Source: Chloroflexota bacterium
GTDB taxonomy: Bacteria > Chloroflexota > Anaerolineae > Anaerolineales > UBA4823
DNA length: 64,000 nt
Assembly (NCBI GenBank): GCA_029782365.1
Contig: JAKOUW010000160.1
Coordinates: 124,001-188,000 of the forward strand
Direction: 5' to 3'
Part shown: piece after piece, positions 44,849-54,374 of the stretch
How positions within the stretch are numbered: the stretch's first letter is position 1
Layout of the letters: each line of letters opens with the position of its first letter
The notes under the pieces: model-generated
Databases searched by the model: none
What the model was told of the DNA's origin: nothing
Seen by the model: only the letters and a program-made list of their open reading frames with translations
Made by a program: the position numbers and the translations under genes

Positions 44849-46606
44849 ATGACATCTGAATCTCGCCTATTTGAAAACCCGATTTTGCCAGGTTTCCATC
44901 CCGACCCCAGCATCTGCCGGGTGGGAGAAAATTATTACCTGGTCAATTCTTCATTTGCCTATTTCCCCGGTGTGCCTGTATATCACAGCCGAGACCTGGT
45001 TCACTGGCGGCAGATCGGCCACTGCCTCGACCGCCCGAGCCAACTCCAGCTTGTGAATGCAGGAGTATCGGGAGGTATATTTGCGCCTACCATCCGTTGG
45101 CATGACGGTGTCTATTACATGATCACGACGAACGTCTCTGGTGGGGGCAATTTCTATGTCACGGCTCGCGACCCGGCGGGGCCTTGGTCTGAACCCATCT
45201 GGGTTTCTCAGCCGGGGATTGATCCTTCACTTCTTTTTGACGGGGATCATGTCTACCTGACCAGCTCTGGAATTCCCGAAGATCCCGAGCCTGGTCAGCA
45301 TACCCAGGGCATCATTCAAAGTGAGATCGACATCGCCACTGGCAAACTTCTCACTCGCCCGCGGCTGATTTGGGCCGGCACCGGCGGAGCATTTGCAGAA
45401 GGGCCGCACCTTTACCATATCGGTGATTGGTATTATCTGATGATTGCGGAAGGCGGCACTGAGTATGGTCATACAGAAGTCATCGCCCGCAGTTCTTCTC
45501 CGTGGGGACCCTGGGAAAGCTGTCAGCACAACCCGATCCTGACCCACCGCAGTGTAGCCAGCCCGATCCAGGGGCTGGGGCACGCCGATCTGGTTGAGGC
45601 CCATGACGGCAGTTGGTGGGTGGTTTGCCTTGGTTTCCGTCCAAACTTCCCACAGGCGCATCATTTGGGCCGGGAGACTTTCTTAGCGCCAGCACATTGG
45701 GATGAACACGGCTGGCTCAAAATCGGAGAGGCTGGTTGTATCCGCTTGAATATGGAGGCGCCCAACCTGGCTCCTGCAGTCTGGGCTGCTCAGGATGTTC
45801 GCGATGATTTTATAAAGGAAAAACTTGGTTTGCAGTGGAATTTTCTGGGTGTGCCGCAGGAAGGAGATTGGTCGCTCAGCTTTGTGCCTGGCGCATTGAC
45901 CTTGCGTGGGCGCACCAATCACCTGGATGGCGGCCTGGGAGTAGTTTTTGTTGGTCGGCGGCAAGAGCATTTCAATTGTGAAGTCACTGCAGCTCTGCAC
46001 TACTCCCCTTTGGCGGACGGCGATGAAGCCGGTCTGGTAGTCTGGATGGATGAACGTCACCGGGCTGAAATCTATCTCATGCGCCAGGATGGCAGGCGAT
46101 CTATCTTCCTGCGTAGACGTATAGGAAGCCTGTCTGCAATAACTTCGAGGCAGGATTTATCTGACAGTGATATTATCCTCAGCGTTCGCGCCAACCGCTC
46201 CTTCTACAGCTTTACCTGGCGCGGCGCGGATGGGATTGATCATTTCCTGGGTACTGCCGAGACACGTTATCTTTCCAGTGAAGTGGCAGGCGGTTTCACC
46301 GGTGTATACTTCGCATTATTCACCAGCGGCAGCGGGTCACCTGTCGTCGTTGATTGGTTCGATTATCGGAGTCTTGAAACTACCGGGCAAAAGAGCATCG
46401 AAAGTCCACTAAGAGAGATATTCGCCGACCAGCGAGCATTCGCTGTTCTCCAGCGCTGCCTGCCTGACCTGACGAAACAACCTCCCACTGGTTGGATTTC
46501 CAATTTCTCTCTGGTTGATTTGGTCAGTATATCGCCCGATACCTTCACTCAAGAAGCCATCCTGAATATGGATTCTGGCTTGCGACGGCTTCATGCTGAA
46601 TTTTAA
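44849..46606 (+). CDS. GH43-family beta-xylosidase/arabinofuranosidase-like protein
   Basis: 585 residues. The five-bladed propeller (about 8-310) has the three acidic residues of GH43: D19 in FHPDPSI (base), D125 in GIDPSLLFD (pKa modulator) and E184 in AEGPHLY (acid). A C-terminal beta-sandwich (about 330-510) with LGLQWNFLGVPQEGDWSL is typical of the xylosidase subgroup (GH43_11-like). The last 70 residues match nothing I know. There is no signal peptide. It likely removes xylose or arabinose from a glycoside within the cell. It stands 9 bp after the GH78 gene. Confidence 0.87.
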   Translation: MTSESRLFENPILPGFHPDPSICRVGENYYLVNSSFAYFPGVPVYHSRDLVHWRQIGHCLDRPSQLQLVNAGVSGGIFAPTIRWHDGVYYMITTNVSGGGNFYVTARDPAGPWSEPIWVSQPGIDPSLLFDGDHVYLTSSGIPEDPEPGQHTQGIIQSEIDIATGKLLTRPRLIWAGTGGAFAEGPHLYHIGDWYYLMIAEGGTEYGHTEVIARSSSPWGPWESCQHNPILTHRSVASPIQGLGHADLVEAHDGSWWVVCLGFRPNFPQAHHLGRETFLAPAHWDEHGWLKIGEAGCIRLNMEAPNLAPAVWAAQDVRDDFIKEKLGLQWNFLGVPQEGDWSLSFVPGALTLRGRTNHLDGGLGVVFVGRRQEHFNCEVTAALHYSPLADGDEAGLVVWMDERHRAEIYLMRQDGRRSIFLRRRIGSLSAITSRQDLSDSDIILSVRANRSFYSFTWRGADGIDHFLGTAETRYLSSEVAGGFTGVYFALFTSGSGSPVVVDWFDYRSLETTGQKSIESPLREIFADQRAFAVLQRCLPDLTKQPPTGWISNFSLVDLVSISPDTFTQEAILNMDSGLRRLHAEF

Positions 46607-46625
46607 TTTTTATAAAGAGGAACTC

Positions 46626-48872
46626 ATGAACGAGAATAACAAACTCCATCATCAACCTGACCCATATGTGGAAACTCGGGTGGAATCTTTGCTCAGTCAG
46701 ATGACCCTGGGCGAGAAGGTAGGCCAGTTGGTGCTGGAAAACGCCTTTGCCCCCATTGATTGGGCCGATGTGATCCAACGGCAAAAAGAAGCCGAAGAGC
46801 GCGGCGAAGTATTTAAGATTGACTTGCTGCCCAACCCGGTCGCTGTGGAACATGCACGCCAGGGGCTGATCAGCGCCATTAACTCGGCTGATCTCCAGAT
46901 CAACAACCAACTCCAGCGCGCGGCAGTGGAGGAATCACGCCTGCATATCCCCTTGCTTGTTGGGCATGATGTCATCCACGGCTTCCGAACCGTTTTCCCG
47001 ATCCCGCTGGCCGAAGCCAGTACCTGGAATCCTGAACTGCTTGAGCGCGCTGCCTTATGCGCGGCCAGCGAGGCTGCTACTGTGGGCATCAACTGGATTT
47101 ACGCTCCCATGGTCGATATAGCTCGCGATCCGCGCTGGGGCCGGATTGCTGAAGGAGCCGGAGAAGATCCATTTGTGGGGCGAGCGATGGCGGAGGCGCA
47201 CACACGCGGCTTTCAGAGCACCGATCTGCCCGCTGGGCGGCGGATAGCGGCCTGCGCCAAGCATTATGTGGGGTACGGCGCGGCGGAAGCTGGGCGAGAT
47301 TACAACACAGTCGATATTTCGGAACGGACCCTGCGAGATGTCTATCTTCCTCCATTTAAGGCTGCTTTTGACACCGGTGCGCGCAGCACAATGAGCTCGT
47401 TTAATGAAATCGGCGGTGTGCCTGGCACGAGCAACCCTTTCCTGCTGCGCACCATATTGCGAGAAGAATGGGGTTGGCAGGGCGTGGTGGTGAGCGATTT
47501 TAACGCCATTGGCGAACTGGTTCAGCACGGCGTGGCGAAAGATCTGCGCGAGGCCGCACGCTTGAGCATCCTGGCAGGCGTGGATATCGACATGGAAAGT
47601 GGAGCATATGCCAGACACCTGGCCCAGCTCGTCGAAAATCACAGTGTGCCGCTGGAAATTGTGGATGAGGCAGTCCGGCGGGTTTTAAAATTGAAATTCA
47701 ACCTGGGTCTTTTTGACAACCCATATGTGGATAAAGATTTATCTGGAAAATATATATTAAATCCAGAATTTCGCTCCCTGGCGCTGGATGTGGCGCGCCA
47801 ATCAATGGTGCTGTTAAAAAATTCACAGACAGTTCTTCCATTGCAGACTGGCAAGAGCCGCATTGCCCTGATCGGTCCGCTGGCAGACAACCACAGCGAC
47901 TTACTGGGAACCTGGGCCATTACAGGCCAGGCGGCAGATGTAGAGACGGTGTATGATGGACTCAAGCAGTACCTGGAGGACGCAGATATCGTATATACCC
48001 AGGGTTGTTCGATCAGCGGAAAAGAGCAGGAAGATTTTTCTTCGGCTGTTTCAGCCGCCCAAAATGCTGATATGGTTGTGTTGGTGATCGGCGAAGGCGC
48101 CGATATGAGCGGCGAGGCGCACTCTCGGGTTTACCTGGGCTTGCCGGGCAGGCAGCAGGAGTTGGTGAACGTTTTGGCTCAAACCGGCAAACCGATCATC
48201 GCTGTCCTGATGTGCGGCCGCCCACTGGTCGTGCCTGAGCTGGCGGAGAAAGTCGATGCACTGCTGGTGGCCTGGCACGGCGGTATCCGCGCCGGGCAGG
48301 CAGTTGCGGATATTTTGTTCGGCGCTTTCAATCCTTCCGGTAAACTGACGGCGAGCTGGCCGCGGGCTGAGGGACAAATTCCGGTGTATTACGCTCACAA
48401 ATCAACCGGCCGGCCGGCGGAAGGGAGCGGGACGAAGCAGTATCACGAACCATTCCGCTCCACCTACCTGGATGAGACCAACGCCCCACTCTTCGCCTTC
48501 GGTGAAGGCCTGAGCTACACTCAATTCGATTACAGCCAACTCAAAGTGCTGACTCCGGTGGTTCCTCTGGATGGTGTATTAAAGGTGAGCGCTGTGCTAA
48601 AAAATACCGGCAATCTGCCAGGAGTTGAGGTGGCTCAGCTCTACGTGCGCGACTTGATTGGCTCTGTGACGCGCCCTGTGAGAGAGCTGAAAGGCTTCCA
48701 GCGAGTAGCGCTGCAGCCTGGGGAAGAACGCCAGGTGTTCTTTGATGTAGTTGTCTCAGACCTCGGATTTCACGGCCAGGACAACACATATCGTGTCGAA
48801 CCGGGAGAATTTCAGTTATGGGTCGCACCTGATTCGACCAGCGGGTTAGAAGGACGGTTTGAGATTCGGTAA
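46626..48872 (+). CDS. GH3-family beta-glucosidase/xylosidase
   Basis: 748 residues from the ATG at 46626 (AGAGG ahead). The N-terminal barrel has RIAEGAGEDPFVGRAMAEA and KHYVGYGAAEAGRDYN, and the nucleophile D291 in GVVVSDFNAIGEL. The second domain shows VVLVIGEGADMSGEAHSR, which supplies the acid/base region, and the C-terminal fibronectin-III-like domain has PLFAFGEGLSYTQFDYSQL. There is no signal peptide, as in BglX-like enzymes that are cytoplasmic. It releases terminal beta-glucose or xylose. It is the last gene of operon 3. Confidence 0.9.
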   Translation: MNENNKLHHQPDPYVETRVESLLSQMTLGEKVGQLVLENAFAPIDWADVIQRQKEAEERGEVFKIDLLPNPVAVEHARQGLISAINSADLQINNQLQRAAVEESRLHIPLLVGHDVIHGFRTVFPIPLAEASTWNPELLERAALCAASEAATVGINWIYAPMVDIARDPRWGRIAEGAGEDPFVGRAMAEAHTRGFQSTDLPAGRRIAACAKHYVGYGAAEAGRDYNTVDISERTLRDVYLPPFKAAFDTGARSTMSSFNEIGGVPGTSNPFLLRTILREEWGWQGVVVSDFNAIGELVQHGVAKDLREAARLSILAGVDIDMESGAYARHLAQLVENHSVPLEIVDEAVRRVLKLKFNLGLFDNPYVDKDLSGKYILNPEFRSLALDVARQSMVLLKNSQTVLPLQTGKSRIALIGPLADNHSDLLGTWAITGQAADVETVYDGLKQYLEDADIVYTQGCSISGKEQEDFSSAVSAAQNADMVVLVIGEGADMSGEAHSRVYLGLPGRQQELVNVLAQTGKPIIAVLMCGRPLVVPELAEKVDALLVAWHGGIRAGQAVADILFGAFNPSGKLTASWPRAEGQIPVYYAHKSTGRPAEGSGTKQYHEPFRSTYLDETNAPLFAFGEGLSYTQFDYSQLKVLTPVVPLDGVLKVSAVLKNTGNLPGVEVAQLYVRDLIGSVTRPVRELKGFQRVALQPGEERQVFFDVVVSDLGFHGQDNTYRVEPGEFQLWVAPDSTSGLEGRFEIR

Positions 48873-48931
48873 ACAGGACTGTCATGATTATCGTAGGGCT
48901 GTCTGAAATCAGATTTGTCTGGTAGGCAACC

Positions 48932-51900
48932 TCATGTATTCTCCACCGCTCCCAGCGCTTTTAAGGCTGCACGTTCGGCAGTGTTCAGCCCGGCGATCCC
49001 GCGCACATTCATCCGTTCGTAAGGGCGGTCCAGCTGTATTTTTTCAATGACTGTGCCAGATTGTGCATACGATAGAATGGTTGTACCCTCCTCGTCACTG
49101 CTGGCCAGGTAGCGTTCATCCTGGCTGAGGGCCACTCCCCACACCCGGTTCGTGTGACCTTCAATGATGACCGGTTGGCTCTGGTTTGCGAGCGAAGCGC
49201 TTTTCCAGAGATAGAGATTCTGGCCACCACTGCCAGTGGCGATGATCTTGCCATCTGCACCAATCGCAACAGCCCTGGTGCGATTGCCCTCCAGCTCGGC
49301 AGGCACGGTGCGGACGCATTCCCTGGTTTCTAGATCCCAAAACTTCATCAGGAACTGGTTGCAGCTGGCAATGACAGTCTTTCCGTCTGAGCAAAAACGC
49401 AGCGCGCCAATGGCAATTGACCCATTTTGAAATGACATCACATTTTGACACGAGGCCAGATCCCAAACGTTGATTATTCCGTTCGTGTGACCGCTGACAA
49501 GGTACCGATTACGTTTGTCGAACACCATAGACCAGACATCATCGGAAGTATCGAGGTGAGCCAACTCGAGGGTGCCAATTTCCAGGCTGGGATCCCATAG
49601 CTTGATGCCATGTGGAGATCCGCCGCTGGCCAGAATTGACCCATCATGGTTGTATGCCAGGCACCAAATTTGCCCAGCGTGGCCGGAAAAAGTCTTCACG
49701 CAATTTAAAGAGACTGTATCCCAGAGGCGAATGGTGCGGTCGTCCCCCGCGCTGGCAAACGTCTTTCCATCCGGTGAAAATTCCAGCGCCCAAACTGGTC
49801 CTGTATGCCCCTGGAACATGGTCGTATAACGATGACTGAGCATATCCCAAAGGCGGATTTTGCCACTGGCATCGCCTTGCAATAAAAGGCGGCCATCCGG
49901 GCTGAAAGCATTCACGCCAATCAGCCGACTGTAACCTTCCACAACGCGCAGAAGTTTGCCGTTTTCGATGTTCCACAGCCGGATATCTTCCCCATAAGAA
50001 AGAGTAGCCAGGAGGTTGTGTTGGCTGAAAGCGATGACACTGATATAGTGTTGGTGTCCCATCAGCATCTTGATAAATTGCAGTTGGCGCTCATTGTTCA
50101 GGTGCCACAATTCAACCGACCCATCGCGGCCGCCGCAGGCCAAGAAAGCGCCCTCAGGGCTGAATGCAATCGCGGCGGGGTTGTTCGAACGACAGGTGAC
50201 GGAAGCCAGGATCTCGCCGCTGTGCACATCCCAGAGATTGATCTGCGGATCTTGTTCGCAGCAAATAGCCAACCAATCAAGATGAGGATGAAAGGCGATG
50301 CGAACCTGGCCGTTCGATGAATGGCGCAAAACTTGCTGCAGGCCGCCGCTTTTAAAATCCCAAACATAAATGTTTTCTTCATCCCCGCTGGCGCCGAGCA
50401 TTTGTCCATCAGCGCTAAAAGAAAGTGACCAGACGCGGACGGTTGGACCTTTCAGCACACGGCTTAGTTTGTTCTCTTGAAGATCCCAAATGCAAACCTG
50501 TGTGTCGCTGCCAGCGCTGGCCAGGTACTGGCCGCTGGGATGAAACGCAACTGTGTGCACCCAGGCCTGGTGGCCTTCAAAAGTATGGATCTGACGGCCG
50601 CTGGCCATATCCCACAGGCTCACGCGCCCGTGAAAATGGCTGCAAGCCAATTTGCTCTCATCTGGGCTGAAAGCCAATGACCAGGCGCGGCTGGCGTTGG
50701 TTGAAGTCCACAGCGGCTTGCCATCAGCCACATTCCAAACCCGGATATGACCATTATAGGTGCTGGCGGCCATATACTTTCCACTGGGGCTCATGGTCAT
50801 CGCACTGATCGTTTCCAGCGGTTCTGTAAATCGCGAATCGATGAACTCTGACCCCGAAAAATTGCTGTCCTGGGCTTCGACTCCCTGCAGGGAAACCTGG
50901 CGCAGCACCAGGCCGGAAAAGTCACCTTCTCGGATATGCATGTTCAGATGGCTCAATAAGTTGACGAGATTGCCGCCTGCATACCCCTGTCCTTCGCGCG
51001 GCAGCTTGCGGATCTCAGGAATAAATTGGCGCAAATGCGCGCTTAATGCCGATTGGCTCCCAAAGTGGCGTTTTAACAAGGAAAGCACCGGCTCCAATAT
51101 CATACGCACCTGACCGTCTCGGATGTGGTCAATGCTCTGGCTCTTAAGCAGGGCGTATTTGATGATCAGGTCTGAATTGCGTTGGATAACCTGCTCAACC
51201 ACCGAAGCGACAAGGCGGTCAGTGACAAATTCTAGCAGTACTGGCAGCAGAAAGAAAACCGCCCCCTGGTCGCTGCGTTCGATCAGGCTGCGCTGGAGGA
51301 GGGATAAAAGCCCTGATAAAATTTCCTGGTTGGGCAGATCGAGCAGGAAATTGCGGCGCAATGTATTTAAATCCACCGGGTCGCGCTCGATTGCCAGCCA
51401 AAACAGGATATCGCGCTCCAGCCCAGATAAATGTTCGAACTGGTTGCCCAAGAGCTGGTTCAACGTATGCAAAGTGACAGGCGCCTCCCTGAGAAAAGCT
51501 GCCAGGTCACCTCCAAAAAGGTCGCGCACAGTGACAGCGGCGATCTTCAACGCCAGGGGGTTGCCGGTATAGTAATGGACGAAAACATCCCAGGCGCCGG
51601 AAGGGCCAAACAAACCTTTGTCAGAAAGAAGAGCCTGGCTGGCAGAGCTGGTCAATCCAGCGACTTTCATCACCCGCACGGGAGATTGTAATCCTTCGAT
51701 CACTTCCAACTCGAGCGGCCTTTCGCGACTGGTGAGAAGCAGGCAGCTCTGGTGGCGGGTTTGGGCTATGCTCTGGAACATACGCTGGTATTCCTCAAAG
51801 CCTTCCAGGTAAACGCCGGAAAGATTTCCCGCCCGGTGCAGGGTTTCGACATTGTCCAGGATCAGCAAACAACGATGCTGCTGAAGCAGTTCCAATAGGA

Positions 51901-52603
51901 GTTGGATGGAAGGTCTCGAAGGCTGAACAGGTGAAAGGATCTGGAAACACTCTCGCAGCAGATCTTGCAGAGCAGGCGCATTGCGCAAGGAACGCCAGAT
52001 GATATACTCGAAATGGCCAGCGAATTCCTGGGCAAACCGGACCACCAGGGTGGTTTTGCCAATACCTCCCATGCCTAAAACTGTCACCAGGCGGCAGTGT
52101 TCGTCGATAACCCAATGATGAAGCTCGGCCAGTTCGTTCTCGCGCCCGACTATCTGCATAATATCTGGGGCATCTCCCCAATCGATGCGGGTCGATGGGG
52201 CAGGCCCTTCCGAGATGGGTTGTACAACTGCCTGCATCGGTGTAGAAGCCGCCGAGTGCAGCAGACTGTCAAACCAGGCTGCATCAAACATTGTTTTGCG
52301 GCGCACTGCGCTTTCATCAGCCTGCGACCACAAGGCCTCTGCCTCTTCTCGTTCGTGACCTCTGGTGAAGGAGCCGCGCTGCAAGTAATATTCGATCAGA
52401 TTCTTTAAGTGGGATGTATCTGGAAAAGCAGTACCTGCTTCCCAGTGTTGAATCGTACGCCGGGAAACGCCAAGGGCATCACCAATCTGCTTCTGGGTCA
52501 GCCCGGTTTTTTCCCGGAGGGCTACAATCATCAACCCGAACCGGTAATCTGTGATTTTATATTGACGGTGACCGCTCATGGTTATTTTTTCGGTTTCATT
52601 CAC
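48932..52603 (-). CDS. HTH / NB-ARC (STAND) / WD40 protein, candidate regulator of the glycoside locus
   Basis: 1223 residues. An XRE-type HTH lies at 21-75 (ALREKTGLTQKQIGDALGVS, then RRTIQHWEAG). The NB-ARC ATPase follows, with Walker A GMGGIGKTT (177-185) and CLLILDN (Walker B). A short pentapeptide-like stretch stands at about 570-597. Fourteen WD40 units (about 600-1190) would make two seven-bladed propellers. STAND proteins switch on when a ligand binds the sensor part; MalT is a sugar-responsive example that binds direct repeats. The start is a GTG at 52603 without a clear ribosome-binding site; ATG at 52579 is an alternative. A GCGAAA-repeat copy lies 21 bp upstream, between this gene and operon 4. 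Confidence 0.85.
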   Translation of the reverse strand: MNETEKITMSGHRQYKITDYRFGLMIVALREKTGLTQKQIGDALGVSRRTIQHWEAGTAFPDTSHLKNLIEYYLQRGSFTRGHEREEAEALWSQADESAVRRKTMFDAAWFDSLLHSAASTPMQAVVQPISEGPAPSTRIDWGDAPDIMQIVGRENELAELHHWVIDEHCRLVTVLGMGGIGKTTLVVRFAQEFAGHFEYIIWRSLRNAPALQDLLRECFQILSPVQPSRPSIQLLLELLQQHRCLLILDNVETLHRAGNLSGVYLEGFEEYQRMFQSIAQTRHQSCLLLTSRERPLELEVIEGLQSPVRVMKVAGLTSSASQALLSDKGLFGPSGAWDVFVHYYTGNPLALKIAAVTVRDLFGGDLAAFLREAPVTLHTLNQLLGNQFEHLSGLERDILFWLAIERDPVDLNTLRRNFLLDLPNQEILSGLLSLLQRSLIERSDQGAVFFLLPVLLEFVTDRLVASVVEQVIQRNSDLIIKYALLKSQSIDHIRDGQVRMILEPVLSLLKRHFGSQSALSAHLRQFIPEIRKLPREGQGYAGGNLVNLLSHLNMHIREGDFSGLVLRQVSLQGVEAQDSNFSGSEFIDSRFTEPLETISAMTMSPSGKYMAASTYNGHIRVWNVADGKPLWTSTNASRAWSLAFSPDESKLACSHFHGRVSLWDMASGRQIHTFEGHQAWVHTVAFHPSGQYLASAGSDTQVCIWDLQENKLSRVLKGPTVRVWSLSFSADGQMLGASGDEENIYVWDFKSGGLQQVLRHSSNGQVRIAFHPHLDWLAICCEQDPQINLWDVHSGEILASVTCRSNNPAAIAFSPEGAFLACGGRDGSVELWHLNNERQLQFIKMLMGHQHYISVIAFSQHNLLATLSYGEDIRLWNIENGKLLRVVEGYSRLIGVNAFSPDGRLLLQGDASGKIRLWDMLSHRYTTMFQGHTGPVWALEFSPDGKTFASAGDDRTIRLWDTVSLNCVKTFSGHAGQIWCLAYNHDGSILASGGSPHGIKLWDPSLEIGTLELAHLDTSDDVWSMVFDKRNRYLVSGHTNGIINVWDLASCQNVMSFQNGSIAIGALRFCSDGKTVIASCNQFLMKFWDLETRECVRTVPAELEGNRTRAVAIGADGKIIATGSGGQNLYLWKSASLANQSQPVIIEGHTNRVWGVALSQDERYLASSDEEGTTILSYAQSGTVIEKIQLDRPYERMNVRGIAGLNTAERAALKALGAVENT

Positions 52604-52623
52604 TGTGAGTACTAGGCGGAAAG

Positions 52624-52679
52624 ATGCGAAATAAAAGGCGAAATGAAGCGTAGTTACTATTCTTGTGTTTTACGATAAC
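52624..52679 (+). promoter_or_regulatory. GCGAAA direct-repeat operator and promoter of glycoside operon 4
   Basis: ATGCGAAA at 52624-52631, six bases, GCGAAA at 52638-52643, four bases, GCG at 52648-52650. The spacing is 12 and 10 bp, one base shorter in the first gap than the other copies. GATAAC at 52674-52679, 26 bp after the start of the third unit, is in the -10 position though a weak match. The element lies between the divergent STAND gene and operon 4 and could serve both. Confidence 0.6.
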
Positions 52680-52842
52680 CTATAAGCGTGAATGATCTAC
52701 GAACCACTTCTGGCTGTTTACATGAGATGCATCAGCCTGGGGTTAGAAAGAATCATACCATATATATCTGCGTGGCAGAAATATGAGCAAGCTGCTGGAA
52801 AAGCGATTGGCTTGCAAATAAAGATATGTGAAAGGAGAAGAT

Positions 52843-53859
52843 ATGCAGTCAGACAATGCAATCAAACGAGGTATTTCTCTGTACAGTGTTCAAGAGGAAT
52901 ATTTTCATAGAAAGATGACATTAGAAAACATCCTGGCAGCCTGCTCGAAGCTGGATATTCGCGGCATCGAGATCATTGGCGACCAGATGATCCCCCGTTA
53001 TCCGGACATCTCTCCGGAATTTCTATCGCAATGGCATGGCTGGATGGACAAATATGAGCTGACACCCGTCTGCCTGGATATGTTTCTGGATTGGAACAAG
53101 TACAAGGGGAGGGTGATGACCGATGACGAGCGAGTTGAATCAATCAAGCGCGATATTGTCAACGCCAACAAATTGGGCTGCACGGTGATTCGGGTCATTC
53201 ACGACGTCGCCCCTTCCCTTCTCGAGAAGTGCGCCGTTACCGCCGAAAAGTACAATGTGAAGCTTGCTTTGGAGATCCATGCTCCCAGCTATTACGACAG
53301 CCCCTTAGAACAATCCCTGATTGCGATGTTCGACCGCGTTCAGAGCCCCTACCTCTGCTTTACGCTTGACCTGGGTGTCTTCTGCAAAAAACTGCCGCGC
53401 ATTGTCAGCGACCGCTTCCAGCGCGAGGGCATGAAGCCTGAAATCATTGAATACCTGGTGAATGCATATAACACCAACACACTGCCGCGCACCAACGAGC
53501 TTGGGAAGGTGGATATGACCTTGCCCGAGAAAGTGTTATCGATGGGCGGGCGTGAGGTGGATATCTATTGGGCCTTTATGGGTACCCATATGATTTATGC
53601 TGATCCGCGGAAGATGCTGCCATATCTGAAATATACTTCCCATATTCATGGCAAGTTCTATGAAATGGTTGATGATACGACCGAATTTTCTATTCCTTAT
53701 GGCGAGATCATACCTGTTCTGATTGAAGGTAGTTATAACGGTTACATTGATAGTGAATATGAAGGCAACCGCTGGATCCACGATACTTTTGAAGTCGATA
53801 GCTTTGAACAGGTTCGCCGCCACCAGGTCATGCTGAAACAGATGATCGGTGAGAAATAA
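52843..53859 (+). CDS. C-glycoside deglycosidase alpha-subunit-like TIM barrel
   Basis: 338 residues from the ATG at 52843 (AAAGGAG ahead). It is the paralogue of the protein at 32199, sharing AIKRGISLYSVQEEYFHRKM, DMFLDWNKYKGRVMTDDE and a terminal FEVDSFEQVRRHQVMLKQMI. The metal-site candidates are E144 (LEIHAP), D176 (TLDLG), H269 (HIHGKFYE) and E305 (SEYEGNRW). A segment near 225 (NTNTLPRTNELGKVDMTLPE) is about ten residues longer than in the paralogue and may shape the substrate pocket. Its beta-like partner is encoded 38 bp downstream. First gene of operon 4. Confidence 0.8.
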   Translation: MQSDNAIKRGISLYSVQEEYFHRKMTLENILAACSKLDIRGIEIIGDQMIPRYPDISPEFLSQWHGWMDKYELTPVCLDMFLDWNKYKGRVMTDDERVESIKRDIVNANKLGCTVIRVIHDVAPSLLEKCAVTAEKYNVKLALEIHAPSYYDSPLEQSLIAMFDRVQSPYLCFTLDLGVFCKKLPRIVSDRFQREGMKPEIIEYLVNAYNTNTLPRTNELGKVDMTLPEKVLSMGGREVDIYWAFMGTHMIYADPRKMLPYLKYTSHIHGKFYEMVDDTTEFSIPYGEIIPVLIEGSYNGYIDSEYEGNRWIHDTFEVDSFEQVRRHQVMLKQMIGEK

Positions 53860-53897
53860 ACTCTATCAACTGCACGAGTGATAAAAAGGAACCCCTT

Positions 53898-54290
53898 ATG
53901 TACGACAGCTTTATGATTGTTGGCGAAGAATTTCGAAACGTGGTCGAGCAAGGAGAAGTAATTGGTTTTCAGGTTGGCATGCGCCTGTGCTATTACCGCG
54001 GGATTGTCCTCTCCTTGATTGGCACGATTGCCTTGAAAGTGGATGGCAAAGAGGTTGCTCAGGAAGCAATGAGCGTAACGGTGGGTGGGAAAACCTATCC
54101 ACTTTCTGACCTGGAAAACCAGCCAGTGGCGAAATGGGAGTTTGGCGAGGTGGGCATCTTAACGGTGCGTCAGCCAGGAGGTCTGCCACCAGGTGAACAC
54201 AAGATAGATCTGCGTGAACACTTGCGTATTTCATACGTCCCGATCGGTTTTTCGGGTGAAGATACAAAAATTCTCAGGCTGGCTGCCTGA
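53898..54290 (+). CDS. C-glycoside deglycosidase beta-subunit-like protein
   Basis: 130 residues, paralogue of the protein at 33206: MYDSFMIVGEEFRNVVEQGE, then FQVGMRLCYYRGIVLSLI, YPLSDLENQ, WEFGEVGILTVRQPGGLPPG and LRISYVPIGFSGEDTKILRL. The shared layout (YYRG, WEFGE, QGG or PGG loop, LRISY) marks the second beta-subunit lineage, distinct from the WYRSLP/WFVQDSARL lineage of 29201 and 40000. It follows its alpha partner, the same order as at 32199-33610. Confidence 0.8.
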   Translation: MYDSFMIVGEEFRNVVEQGEVIGFQVGMRLCYYRGIVLSLIGTIALKVDGKEVAQEAMSVTVGGKTYPLSDLENQPVAKWEFGEVGILTVRQPGGLPPGEHKIDLREHLRISYVPIGFSGEDTKILRLAA

Positions 54291-54374
54291 GGCATCGGTC
54301 GCCGGCAGAACAAAGGTGGCCGGTCGCACAAAAAAGCGATCAAGTCGTAGTGTGATGAGAGAAAGGATTATCTT

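Noticed and set aside
48932..52603. Tandem DNA repeat within the WD40 region
   Set aside because: The WD40 units are similar as protein but too divergent in DNA to be called a nucleotide repeat.
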